The position numbers were made by a program, and so were the translations under genes. Below the pieces are notes generated by a model that was not told the DNA's origin, searched no databases, and worked only from the letters and a program-made list of their open reading frames with translations. A stretch of DNA of 64,000 nucleotides. Source: JBLHZY01 sp047631555. GTDB taxonomy: Bacteria > Pseudomonadota > Alphaproteobacteria > Rhodobacterales > Rhodobacteraceae. Shown here piece after piece: positions 6,422-15,702 of the stretch (position 1 is its first letter; every line of letters starts with the position of its first letter). The stretch covers positions 186,001 to 250,000 of the forward strand of contig JBLHZY010000001.1 in the NCBI GenBank assembly GCA_047631555.1, written 5' to 3'.

Positions 6422-7918
6422 ATGGCGGGCAGCACGGGCATAAGCGCCGGAAAAACATTGGCCGAACTGGGGCTTACGGCCCAAACCGGAGGCAATGTTG
6501 AGATCAGCGGGCTTTGCGTCGATAGCCGCGAAGTCAAACCCGGTTATCTGTTTGCCGCCCTTCCCGGAACGCGCATTCATGGCGGCACATTCATCCAATA
6601 CGCGCTGCGCATGGGGGCCGACGCCATTTTGACCGATCGCGAAGGCGCGCAGATCGCCTCGATGGAATTGGCCGCCTCCAAAGCCTCGCTGATCATCGCC
6701 GAAGACCCGCGCCAAACCCTGGCCTATACCGCCGCCCTTTGGTTTGGCGTGCAGCCCGATGTGATGGTCGCGATCACCGGCACCAACGGCAAAACCTCGG
6801 TGGCAAATTTCACCCGCCAAATCTGGGAATTGCTCGATATTGCCGCTGTTAACCTCGGCACGACCGGGGTCGAGGGCGCCTTTAGCGCGCCGCTTGCCCA
6901 TACAACGCCCGAGCCGATCACCCTGCATCGGATGCTGGCCAAAATTGCCGGCGCAGGCATCACCCATGCCGCGATGGAGGCCTCCTCGCACGGGCTTGCA
7001 CAGCGCCGCCTTGATGGGGTCCGATTGCGCGCGGCGGCCTTTACCAATTTCACCCAAGATCACTTGGATTACCACGCCAGTTTCGAGGAATATTTCGACG
7101 CAAAAGCGGGCCTGTTTGAGCGGGTCTTGCCCGAAGAAGGCGTCGCTGTGATCAATATTGACGATCCGCGCGGCATCGATATCTGCGCCGTGGCCGAGCA
7201 TCGCAGCATTGATATTTTCCGGGTCGGACGCGCCGATATCGCGGATATTCGCATTACAAATCAACGCTTTGATGCAACAGGTCAGGATCTGCTGTTTCAT
7301 TGCTTTGGCCGCAGCGAACAGGTGCGCCTTGGCCTAATCGGCGGCTTTCAGGCGGAAAATGTTTTGGCCGCGGCCGCCCTTGCGATTGCCTGCGGAGAAG
7401 AGCCACGCGAAGTGTTTGATGTGCTGCATGAGCTGCGCGGTGTTCCAGGCCGGATGCAGCTTGCAGCGACGCGTTCTAACGGGGCTGCGGTCTTTGTTGA
7501 TTATGCCCATACGCCCGATGCTGTGGCAACGGCGCTTGCGGCATTGCGCCCGCATGTGATGGGGCGGATCGTGGCCATAATCGGCGCAGGCGGCGATCGC
7601 GATACGACCAAACGCCCGCTTATGGGGGCGGCGGCGGCGGCCAATGCGGATGTAGTGATTGTGACGGATGATAACCCGCGCTCAGAAGATCCAGCAGCCA
7701 TTCGCAAAGCCGTTCTTGGCGGCGCGCCGGAAGCTTCTGAATTTGGCGACCGGGCCGAAGCGATCTTGCGCGGCGTTGATGCTTTGGGGCCGGGGGATGC
7801 GCTTTTGATCTGCGGCAAAGGCCATGAAACCGGGCAGATCATCGGCGACGATATCCTGCCGTTTAACGATGTTGAGCAAGCCAGTATCGCAGTCGGCGCG
7901 CTTGAAGGGAGCATCTGA
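6422..7918 (+). CDS. murE: UDP-MurNAc-tripeptide synthetase MurE
   Basis: A 498-residue ATP-dependent ligase that adds the third stem residue to UDP-MurNAc-L-Ala-D-Glu. ATP-binding motif GTNGKTS is at 120-126. The DNPR sequence at 417-420 is the signature of meso-diaminopimelate specificity, as expected for a Gram-negative bacterium. GAGGGTGA precedes the ATG by a normal distance. One base separates its TGA from the murF ATG. Confidence 0.97.
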   Translation: MAGSTGISAGKTLAELGLTAQTGGNVEISGLCVDSREVKPGYLFAALPGTRIHGGTFIQYALRMGADAILTDREGAQIASMELAASKASLIIAEDPRQTLAYTAALWFGVQPDVMVAITGTNGKTSVANFTRQIWELLDIAAVNLGTTGVEGAFSAPLAHTTPEPITLHRMLAKIAGAGITHAAMEASSHGLAQRRLDGVRLRAAAFTNFTQDHLDYHASFEEYFDAKAGLFERVLPEEGVAVINIDDPRGIDICAVAEHRSIDIFRVGRADIADIRITNQRFDATGQDLLFHCFGRSEQVRLGLIGGFQAENVLAAAALAIACGEEPREVFDVLHELRGVPGRMQLAATRSNGAAVFVDYAHTPDAVATALAALRPHVMGRIVAIIGAGGDRDTTKRPLMGAAAAANADVVIVTDDNPRSEDPAAIRKAVLGGAPEASEFGDRAEAILRGVDALGPGDALLICGKGHETGQIIGDDILPFNDVEQASIAVGALEGSI

Positions 7919-7919
7919 G

Positions 7920-9365
7920 ATGGCACTTTGGACAGCCGCCCAAGCCGCCGCCGCAACGGGCGGAGAGGCGCGCGGCAACTGGGACGTCACCGGCATTTCG
8001 ATTGACACGCGGACCTTGCAAAAGGGCGATCTTTTCGTCGCCCTCAAAGACATTCGCGACGGCCATGAATTCGTCGCCAGAGCGCTGAAAAACGGGGCAG
8101 GGGCCGCGCTTGTCAGCTATATTCCCGAAGATGTATCGCCCGACGCGCCGCTCCTTTTGGTGCGCGATGTGCTGCCTGCGCTTGAGGAATTGGCGCGCGC
8201 AGCACGGGCGCGCACATCGGCCAAAGTGATCGCGATCACCGGCTCTGTTGGCAAAACCTCGACCAAGGAAATGCTGCGCGCGATCCTCTCACCGCAAGGC
8301 AAAACTCACGCCGCCGAAGCGAGTTACAACAATCACTGGGGCGTGCCGCTTACCCTTGCGCGCATGCCTGCCGACACGGATTTTGCCATCATCGAGATCG
8401 GCATGAACCATCCGGGCGAAATCGCGCCCCTTGCCAAGCTGACGCAGCCCGATGTGGCCATGATAACAACCGTTGCCGCCGCCCATCTGGAGGCCTTTGA
8501 AAACGTCGAGGCCATCGCGCATGAAAAGGCCGCGATCTTCGAGGGGCTGATCCCCGGCGGCCACGCTATCATCAACGCTGATCTGCTCACCACGCCGATT
8601 TTGCAGGCCGCCGCCAAACAAACCGGCGCACAAATCAGCAGCTTTGGGGCCTCCAAAGACGCGCAGTATCGGCTTGAAAACGTCCGCCTTTCCAATGCAG
8701 CAACAATCGTCGAAGCAAGCCAAAATGGCCCGCCAATCCTCTTCAAACTGGCAACCCCGGGGCGCCACTTCGCCATGAACGCGCTTGGCGCATTGGCCGT
8801 GGCCCAGGCCGCCGGCGCTGACCTTGCTATTTCGGCGCTCAGCCTTGGCCAATGGGCGCCTCCCGCCGGGCGCGGAACGGTTGAAACGCTGGTGATGGAT
8901 GTGGTTGAGGACGAGCTGCGTTTTGAGCTGATTGATGACGCTTTCAATGCCAATCCCGCCTCGCTTGAAGCCGCGCTTGATGTCTTGGCCGCAAGCACGC
9001 CAGCCGATGGCATCGGACGCGTGGCGGCCGGGCGCCGCATCGCCGTTCTTGGCGATATGCTTGAGCTTGGCCCCGACGAAGGCGCGCTTCACCGCGCGAT
9101 TGCCACCTATCCCGCAATCGAAAATCTGCACACAATCTATTGCGTCGGCCCGCGTATGCGCACCCTGCACGAGGCCCTCCCAGAGCCGAAACGCGGCGGC
9201 TGGTTTGAAGACGCAAACGCCCTAAGTGCCGAGATTCACAGCCATATTGACGCGGGCGACATCATCCTCGTCAAGGGATCTAAGGGCAGCTACGTCAGTC
9301 AAGTGGTTGACGCCATTCGCAAATTGGGCCATCCGCTGAGCGAGCAAATGCAAGGGAACGAGTAA
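7920..9365 (+). CDS. murF: UDP-MurNAc-tripeptide D-Ala-D-Ala ligase MurF
   Basis: A 481-residue Mur ligase that attaches D-Ala-D-Ala to the UDP-MurNAc-tripeptide. ATP-binding motif GSVGKTS is at 108-114, and the central NNHWGVPLTL and EIGMNHPGEI blocks are characteristic. The start is MALWTAAQ at 7920, preceded by GAAGGGAGC within the murE end. A longer in-frame start at 7824 would lie deep inside murE. Its TAA overlaps the mraY ATG. Confidence 0.96.
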   Translation: MALWTAAQAAAATGGEARGNWDVTGISIDTRTLQKGDLFVALKDIRDGHEFVARALKNGAGAALVSYIPEDVSPDAPLLLVRDVLPALEELARAARARTSAKVIAITGSVGKTSTKEMLRAILSPQGKTHAAEASYNNHWGVPLTLARMPADTDFAIIEIGMNHPGEIAPLAKLTQPDVAMITTVAAAHLEAFENVEAIAHEKAAIFEGLIPGGHAIINADLLTTPILQAAAKQTGAQISSFGASKDAQYRLENVRLSNAATIVEASQNGPPILFKLATPGRHFAMNALGALAVAQAAGADLAISALSLGQWAPPAGRGTVETLVMDVVEDELRFELIDDAFNANPASLEAALDVLAASTPADGIGRVAAGRRIAVLGDMLELGPDEGALHRAIATYPAIENLHTIYCVGPRMRTLHEALPEPKRGGWFEDANALSAEIHSHIDAGDIILVKGSKGSYVSQVVDAIRKLGHPLSEQMQGNE

Positions 9366-10447
9366 TGTTATATTGGCTGACCAATCTGTCGGATGGTGGG
9401 GACTTTTTTAACCTCTTTCGCTACATCACATTTCGCGCAGGGGCGGCCTTTTTCACAGCGCTGATCTTTGGATTTATCTTCGGTCAGCCCTTGATCAACA
9501 CCCTGCGCCGCCGCCAAGGCAAAGGCCAACCGATCCGCGATGATGGCCCCGAAAGCCACTTCGCCAAAGCCGGAACGCCGACGATGGGCGGGCTGCTGAT
9601 CCTCTCTGCGGTCATGACCTCGACCCTGCTTTGGGCGCGCCTTGATAATGGCTATGTTTGGCTGGTTTTGTTTGTAACCGTGGCCTATGGCGCGATCGGT
9701 TTTGCCGATGATTATGCCAAGGTTTCCAAGGGCAATACCAAGGGCGTTTCGGGCCGTGTACGTATGGCGCTTGGGCTTTTGGTCGCGGCGATTGCGGGCT
9801 ACTGGGCGACGCAGCTGCATCCTGAAGCCCTTGCCAATCAGCTCGCGCTGCCGGTCTTTAAAGATACGCTGATCAACCTGAGCTATTTCTTCATTCCCTT
9901 TTCGATGATCGTCATCGTGGGCGCGGCAAATGCGGTCAATCTAACGGACGGTCTGGATGGGCTTGCCATCATGCCGGTGATGATCGCGGCGGGCACTTTG
10001 GGGGTGATTGCTTATGCAGTTGGCCGGGTCGATTTCACCGAATATCTCGATGTGCATTATGTGCCTGGAACGGGGGAAATTCTGATCTTCTGTGCTGGGC
10101 TGATCGGCGGCGGTTTGGGTTTTTTGTGGTACAACGCGCCCCCCGCAGCCGTCTTTATGGGCGACACTGGTTCGCTCGCTTTGGGCGGTGCGCTTGGCGC
10201 GATTGCTGTGAGCACCAAGCACGAGATCGTACTTGCGATTGTTGGCGGGCTCTTCGTGGTTGAGGCGCTCAGCGTGATTATCCAAGTGCTCTATTTCAAG
10301 CGCACAGGTAAGCGGGTTTTCCTGATGGCGCCGATCCACCACCACTTTGAGAAAAAGGGCTGGGCCGAGCCGCAGATCGTCATCCGCTTTTGGATCATTT
10401 CGGTGATCCTTGCGCTGATTGGCCTGGCAACGCTCAAGCTGCGCTAA
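9365..10447 (+). CDS. mraY: Phospho-MurNAc-pentapeptide translocase MraY
   Basis: A 360-residue, roughly ten-helix inner-membrane enzyme that transfers phospho-MurNAc-pentapeptide to undecaprenyl phosphate, giving lipid I. Catalytic features are present: the DD pair at 115-116, NLTDGLD at 192-198, MGDTGS around 265-270, and the HHH cluster at 325-327 (APIHHHFEKKGW). It is coupled to murF by TAATG. Next comes a 123-bp gap before murD. Confidence 0.97.
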   Translation: MLYWLTNLSDGGDFFNLFRYITFRAGAAFFTALIFGFIFGQPLINTLRRRQGKGQPIRDDGPESHFAKAGTPTMGGLLILSAVMTSTLLWARLDNGYVWLVLFVTVAYGAIGFADDYAKVSKGNTKGVSGRVRMALGLLVAAIAGYWATQLHPEALANQLALPVFKDTLINLSYFFIPFSMIVIVGAANAVNLTDGLDGLAIMPVMIAAGTLGVIAYAVGRVDFTEYLDVHYVPGTGEILIFCAGLIGGGLGFLWYNAPPAAVFMGDTGSLALGGALGAIAVSTKHEIVLAIVGGLFVVEALSVIIQVLYFKRTGKRVFLMAPIHHHFEKKGWAEPQIVIRFWIISVILALIGLATLKLR

Positions 10448-10570
10448 GGCGCGCTACATCGCTTTGCAAAGCGCATGACTTGCGCCATAATCGCCCTCAC
10501 AGGCGGTTTGGTCCGCGAGGCTACAGCGATAAAACGCGCCCATAAGGGGCCGAAAACAAAGGGTTCTTTG

Positions 10571-11965
10571 ATGATTCCAGTTCTTGGCTATGAGGGGCGG
10601 CGGGTTGCCGTTTTGGGGCTTGGCCGCTCTGGGCTAGCAACGGCGCATGCGCTGAAGGCGGGCGGGGCAGAGCCGCTTTGCTGGGATGACAGTGCCGAGG
10701 CGCGCGAACGGGCCGAGGCCGAGGGATTTGCCCTGCATGATCTAAGCCGCGAGGGCGCGTTTGAGGATGTCGCAAGCCTGATCGTCAGCCCCGGAATTCC
10801 CCATCTCTACCCTGCGCCAAACCCGGTTATCGCGCGCGCTTGGGCGGCGGGCGTTTCGGTCGATAATGATATCGGGCTATTCTTTCGCTCTGTCGGGGCG
10901 GCCGATTGGGATCAATTCGAGAGCCCGCCGCGCGTGATCGCGGTCACAGGATCCAACGGAAAATCAACCACTTCGGCGCTGATCCATCACATCCTTGAGA
11001 CATGTAATGTGCCCAGCCAACTCGCCGGGAATATCGGGCTTGGGGTGCTCAGCATCGAGCCGCCGATTGACGGCGAAGTCATCGTGCTTGAGCTTTCAAG
11101 CTATCAAACCGATCTCGCCCGCGCGCTGACCCCAGACATTGCCGTTTTCACCAATCTCTCGCCAGATCACCTTGATCGTCACGGCGGGATGGGGGGCTAT
11201 TTTGCGGCCAAACGCCGCCTCTTTGCCGAGGGCGGGCCGGACCGCGCGATCATTGGTGTGGACGAGGTTGAGGGGCAGTACCTTGCCAACCAACTCGTTG
11301 AAAGCGCTGAAGATATGCGCCTTATCCGCCTCTCAGTCGAGCGCAAGCTTGCAGGGCCGGGCTGGAATATTTTCGCCCGCAAAGGCTTCCTCTCTGAATA
11401 TCGCAAAGGCAAGCAATCGGCCTCGATTGACCTGCGCTCGATCAAGGGATTGCCCGGCACGCATAACCATCAAAACGCCTGCGCGGCCTATGCGGCCTGC
11501 CGCGCGATCGGCCTTGCGCCCAAGGTGATCGAGGCGGCTTTGGCAAGCTTTGCAGGCTTGCCGCATCGCAGCCAGATCGTCGCCGAAAAGGGCGGCGTGA
11601 CCTTTGTAAATGACAGCAAAGCGACCAATGTCGATGCGGCTGAAAAGGCGCTCGGGGCGTTCAAGAATATCCGCTGGATCGCGGGCGGCCTTGGCAAAGA
11701 GGGCGGGATTGCCGCGCTTGCGGGGCATCTGGGTGCGGTGCGCAAAGCCTATCTGATCGGGCATTGCGCGCGCGATTTCGCCCTGCAATTGGGCGAGACC
11801 CCGCACCAGATTTGCGAGACGATGGCAGCAGCAGTCGCGGCGGCGGCGGCGGATGCAGAGGCGGGCGATACGGTTCTTCTTGCGCCCGCTGCGGCCAGCT
11901 TTGATCAATATCCAAACTTCGAGAAGCGCGGCGAAGATTTCATCGCCTGCGTGGCGAAACTTTAA
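10571..11965 (+). CDS. murD: UDP-N-acetylmuramoylalanine--D-glutamate ligase MurD
   Basis: A 464-residue ligase adding D-Glu to UDP-MurNAc-L-Ala. Residues 10-25 form the UDP-binding GLGRSG loop, and GSNGKST at 127-133 binds ATP. The start MIPVLGYEG is chosen; the frame is open to 10475, but the extra 32 residues fall in the gap after mraY and lack the family's usual N terminus. The gene ends 5 bp from the convergent DUF2235 gene. Confidence 0.95.
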   Translation: MIPVLGYEGRRVAVLGLGRSGLATAHALKAGGAEPLCWDDSAEARERAEAEGFALHDLSREGAFEDVASLIVSPGIPHLYPAPNPVIARAWAAGVSVDNDIGLFFRSVGAADWDQFESPPRVIAVTGSNGKSTTSALIHHILETCNVPSQLAGNIGLGVLSIEPPIDGEVIVLELSSYQTDLARALTPDIAVFTNLSPDHLDRHGGMGGYFAAKRRLFAEGGPDRAIIGVDEVEGQYLANQLVESAEDMRLIRLSVERKLAGPGWNIFARKGFLSEYRKGKQSASIDLRSIKGLPGTHNHQNACAAYAACRAIGLAPKVIEAALASFAGLPHRSQIVAEKGGVTFVNDSKATNVDAAEKALGAFKNIRWIAGGLGKEGGIAALAGHLGAVRKAYLIGHCARDFALQLGETPHQICETMAAAVAAAAADAEAGDTVLLAPAAASFDQYPNFEKRGEDFIACVAKL

Positions 11966-11970
11966 AATCT

Positions 11971-13110
11971 TTAAAGCATTTCGGAGACCTTTTTTAAAGT
12001 TTTCGGCCTGTAACCGATCTGATTTCGCCAGCGCTTGACCGCCGCTGGCGAGACATCCCGCGGATCATCCGGCCCGTCGCGATCCTTGGTGCGCAGCTTG
12101 GTGAGGCGGGCAAAAAATCCGCCCTTGGTTTTACTTTTGTTGGACAGCGGCGCGAAGGGATCACTGCCCGCTTCAAAGGCCGCAATCGTGCCCGGATCAA
12201 ACACGAGCCCGGCCGCGCGCGCACCCTTAGCAATCCACGCAAGCGCATCATCCGAGAGCCCGCGAATATCGCCGCCCCCGCCAACCGAGCCGTGATCGCC
12301 CGCAAACCAAAGCTGCTGATAGGGGCGGGTATCGCTGATCTCGCCATCGTTGAGCTTGGCCAGATTATCCCAAAGCGTCGGTGGAAATGTACCGCGCCGC
12401 TCGTCAATTGAGACCGCATGGCGCGCGGAGGCGACCGAGCGCGAAAGGGCGGCATCATGGAAGGAATATTTGGAGTTAAACGCTTTGGCGATCTGGCCGT
12501 AATGGCCGGGCAAACCAAGCGCGCCGACTGTATCCCAAACGCCTAAGTAAGCGATTTTTAACAGATGGCCTGTTTCAAGCCCTTCGACTTTGCGCCAATC
12601 GGCTTCTTCGGTTGAGGTCACAAGCGCGGGATTGATCTTGTAGCGAAAGGCAAAGCTGAGCGGATCGTTGGGATGGGTGCCCTTATCGCCCGAGCGATAG
12701 CGCGCAATCGCGTCCGCAATATGGAAAATCCCGGCGCGCGGCGGGATGCCGGCGCTTCTGATCAGGCCAGCAAGAGAGCGCGCCGTATAGGCCCCGCGCG
12801 AAAAGCCAAAGATATAGATCTCATCCCCGGGCTGATAGGAAAAAGCCAGCGCGCGGTAAGCCTCTTCAATATTCTGAGTGAGCCCCCAGCCAAAGGCGCC
12901 GCCCCCCAAACGATCCACCAGCCGCGACAGCTTGCCCGCGCCGCGCCCCGATCCAACCCCTTGAACATAAAACATTTGTTGGAAAATACTCTCGTCGCCT
13001 TGCGCCTCACTGCTCAGCGAAAGCGCTTGAGATAGGCGTACAACATTGGTGGCTTCAACGGCATCGGCACGGTTCCATGTGCCGTCACAAAAGATGGCAA
13101 TACGTTTCAA
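11971..13110 (-). CDS. DUF2235 domain protein (putative alpha/beta hydrolase)
   Basis: A 379-residue protein of the DUF2235 family. It starts with KRIAIFCDGTWN and contains the GFSRGAYTARSLAGLI nucleophile-elbow-like motif (G-x-S-x-G, Ser candidate). Family members include lipase-like hydrolases and some type VI effectors, but nothing here suggests secretion: there are no VgrG, PAAR or immunity genes nearby. I choose a TTG start at 13110 with AGGAG 7 nt upstream. An ATG at 13284 adds 58 residues outside the domain. It is inserted convergently between murD and ftsW and splits the dcw cluster. Confidence 0.8.
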   Translation of the reverse strand: MKRIAIFCDGTWNRADAVEATNVVRLSQALSLSSEAQGDESIFQQMFYVQGVGSGRGAGKLSRLVDRLGGGAFGWGLTQNIEEAYRALAFSYQPGDEIYIFGFSRGAYTARSLAGLIRSAGIPPRAGIFHIADAIARYRSGDKGTHPNDPLSFAFRYKINPALVTSTEEADWRKVEGLETGHLLKIAYLGVWDTVGALGLPGHYGQIAKAFNSKYSFHDAALSRSVASARHAVSIDERRGTFPPTLWDNLAKLNDGEISDTRPYQQLWFAGDHGSVGGGGDIRGLSDDALAWIAKGARAAGLVFDPGTIAAFEAGSDPFAPLSNKSKTKGGFFARLTKLRTKDRDGPDDPRDVSPAAVKRWRNQIGYRPKTLKKVSEML

Positions 13111-13408
13111 AATCTTGCTCCTGAGCGCGCGAAATAGCGCCGCATTCGGGCCGCAAATCAGCGGCGTAAATATGTGGATCAGCCCAAATAACGGGCCATG
13201 AGCAAGGGTAGCGCGCGCGCCGTGCAGCGCATAGGCGGGTATTCCAGACGTTTGGCGCGTTTTTGAGCCCCAAATGCGCGCCAATTCCCCAACGTCCGAA
13301 GTTTCGCCTATGCCTGCCTTGGGCCTAGCGTTTTATCGCATAAAGCGCTACACTTGCCCTTAGACCCGGATAACCGGGCGTTGATGAGGCAGTTTTAGGC
13401 GGTATCCC

Positions 13409-14575
13409 ATGACGGAAATGGTGTATGGCACGGTCCCGGTTCGGGACGGTGAACCGATCCTTCCACGTTGGTGGCGGACGATCGATAAGTGGTCCATGTC
13501 TTGCGTTTTGATCCTGTTTGGGATCGGGCTTTTGCTTGGGTTGGCCGCGTCGCCCCCCTTGGCCGCAAAGAACGGGCTCAATCCTTTTCACTATGTGCAG
13601 CGACAGGCCTTTTTCGGCGGTGTTGCGCTTTTGATGATGTTTTTCACAACGATGATGTCGCCCCAATTGGTGCGCCGTTTGGGCGTTTTGGGCTTTGCGG
13701 CGGCGTTCATTGCGCTTGCCTTGCTGCCTGTCTTCGGGACGGATTTTGGCAAGGGGGCTATGCGCTGGTATTCGCTTGGCTTTGCCTCGATCCAGCCCTC
13801 TGAATTCCTCAAACCCGGCTTCATCGTGATGGCTGCGTGGCTGATGGCCGCGAGCCAAGAGATCAACGGCCCTCCGGGGCGGATGTATTCGTTTTTGCTG
13901 GCCGCAGGCATTGTGATCATGCTGGCCTTGCAGCCCGATTTTGGCCAAGCCTCGCTGGTTTTGTTTGGCTGGGGCGTGATGTATTTTGTTGGCGGCGCGC
14001 CGATCTTGATCCTGCTTGTGCTGGCGGGCGGCGTGGTGCTGTTTGGCACATTCGCCTATAACAATTCAGAGCATTTTGCGCGTCGCATTGACGGGTTTCT
14101 CACCACGGATATAGACCCCACAACCCAAATCGGATACGCTACAAACGCCATCCAAGAGGGCGGTTTCTTCGGTGTTGGAGTGGGCGAAGGGCAGGTCAAA
14201 TGGTCGCTTCCAGATGCGCATACGGATTTCATTATTGCAGTCGCGGCCGAGGAATACGGGCTTGTTTTGGTGATCATCATTCTAGGCCTTTTTGCAACGA
14301 TTACAGTGCGTAGCCTGCTGCGCCTAATGCGCGAACGCGATCCGTTTATTCGCCTTGCGGGCACCGGGCTTGCCTGCATGTTTGGCGTTCAGGCGATGAT
14401 CAATATGGGCGTCGCAGTACGGCTTCTTCCGGCCAAGGGGATGACCCTGCCGTTTGTCAGCTATGGCGGTTCTTCAGTGATTGCCTCGGGGATTGCAGTT
14501 GGCATGTTGCTTGCCTTTACCCGGGCGCGTCCACAGGGCGAAATCGGCGATCTATTGCGAAAGCGAGGGCGTTAG
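13409..14575 (+). CDS. ftsW: Septal peptidoglycan polymerase FtsW
   Basis: A 388-residue SEDS-family membrane glycosyltransferase with about ten helices. It polymerises lipid II at the septum together with FtsI. The GAMRWYSLGFASIQPSEFLKP region and the late VRLLPAKGMTLPFVSYGGSS stretch are diagnostic. Because the DUF2235 gene interrupts the cluster, ftsW must have its own promoter; 13285-13408 has a small CCCGG/CCGGG hairpin but no clear box pair. Two bases separate its stop from murG. Confidence 0.96.
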   Translation: MTEMVYGTVPVRDGEPILPRWWRTIDKWSMSCVLILFGIGLLLGLAASPPLAAKNGLNPFHYVQRQAFFGGVALLMMFFTTMMSPQLVRRLGVLGFAAAFIALALLPVFGTDFGKGAMRWYSLGFASIQPSEFLKPGFIVMAAWLMAASQEINGPPGRMYSFLLAAGIVIMLALQPDFGQASLVLFGWGVMYFVGGAPILILLVLAGGVVLFGTFAYNNSEHFARRIDGFLTTDIDPTTQIGYATNAIQEGGFFGVGVGEGQVKWSLPDAHTDFIIAVAAEEYGLVLVIIILGLFATITVRSLLRLMRERDPFIRLAGTGLACMFGVQAMINMGVAVRLLPAKGMTLPFVSYGGSSVIASGIAVGMLLAFTRARPQGEIGDLLRKRGR

Positions 14576-14577
14576 CC

Positions 14578-15669
14578 ATGGCCAATCCACCTCTTTTGAT
14601 AATCGCAGCTGGCGGCACGGGCGGGCATATGTTCCCCGCCCAAGCGCTTGCCGAGGTGATGTTGCGCAAGGGCTGGCGGGTCAAGCTATCCACCGATGAG
14701 CGCGGCGCGCGCTATACCGGCGGATTTCCCCACGTTGTTGAGATCGAACAGGTCGCCTCGTCCACATTTGCGCGCGGCGGATTGGCGGCGAAAGCGGGCG
14801 TTCCGTTTCGGATTTTAGGCGGGACAATCGGCGCGGCGATCAAGATGCTGCGCGATAAGCCATCGGTCGTTGTTGGCTTTGGCGGCTATCCGGCGATCCC
14901 GGCAATGGCGGCCGCAACCCTGCTGCGCAAGCCGCGAATGATCCATGAGCAAAACGGCGTTTTGGGCCGGGTCAACAGGCTGTTTTCCAAACGGGTGAGC
15001 GCGGTCGCTTGCGGCACATGGCCGACGGATTTGCCAAGCGGTGTGAGCGGCGTTCATACGGGCAATCCGGTGCGCAGCGCCATCCTAGCCAAAGTCGGCG
15101 CGCCCTATATTGCGCCCGGTGATTATCCGATGTCGATCCTTGTGATGGGCGGCTCGCAGGGCGCGCGCATCCTCTCGGATACGGTGCCCGAAGCGATTGG
15201 GATGCTGGATGAGGCGATGCGCGCCAATCTGCGTATCTCGCACCAAGCGCGCGCCGAAGACCATGACCGCGTTGCAGAATTCTACGCCGCCCACGGCCTT
15301 GATGCTGATGTGCAGCCCTTCTTTAACGATGTGCCCAAACGCATGTCAGAGGCGCAGCTTGTGATCAGCCGCGCGGGCGCCTCTTCGGTGGCTGATATAA
15401 GCGTCATTGGCCGCCCCTCGATCCTGATCCCTTACGCCGCCGCCACGGGCGATCACCAATCGGCCAATGCGCGCGGATTGGTCGAGGCAGGGGCCGCGAT
15501 CCTGATCCCCGAAAGCCAACTCAGCGCCCAAAGCCTAAGCGCGCAGATCAACGCCGTGCTCGGCAATCCAGCGGGCGCTTTGCAGATGTCGCAAGCCGCC
15601 CTTGGCGCCGCGCGCCCCAATGCGGCCGAAGACCTATCAGCGATGGTCGAAGAATTGGCGCAAGCCTAA
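14578..15669 (+). CDS. murG: UDP-GlcNAc--lipid I N-acetylglucosaminyltransferase MurG
   Basis: A 363-residue GT-B glycosyltransferase (GT28) at the inner membrane's cytoplasmic face, converting lipid I to lipid II. The N-terminal GGTGGH loop is at 12-17. VVGFGGYPAIPAMAAA and HEQNGVLGRVNRL are typical acceptor-domain blocks. MGGSQGARILS and SRAGASSVADI form the UDP-GlcNAc site. It lies between ftsW and murC as in other alphaproteobacteria. Confidence 0.97.
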   Translation: MANPPLLIIAAGGTGGHMFPAQALAEVMLRKGWRVKLSTDERGARYTGGFPHVVEIEQVASSTFARGGLAAKAGVPFRILGGTIGAAIKMLRDKPSVVVGFGGYPAIPAMAAATLLRKPRMIHEQNGVLGRVNRLFSKRVSAVACGTWPTDLPSGVSGVHTGNPVRSAILAKVGAPYIAPGDYPMSILVMGGSQGARILSDTVPEAIGMLDEAMRANLRISHQARAEDHDRVAEFYAAHGLDADVQPFFNDVPKRMSEAQLVISRAGASSVADISVIGRPSILIPYAAATGDHQSANARGLVEAGAAILIPESQLSAQSLSAQINAVLGNPAGALQMSQAALGAARPNAAEDLSAMVEELAQA

Positions 15670-15702
15670 GTTGTTGAATATACGAATAGAAAGCCGATTA
15701 TC

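Noticed and set aside
11960..11980. Terminator between murD and the DUF2235 gene
   Set aside because: CTTTAAAATCTTTAAAG is AT-only and short; no GC stem.
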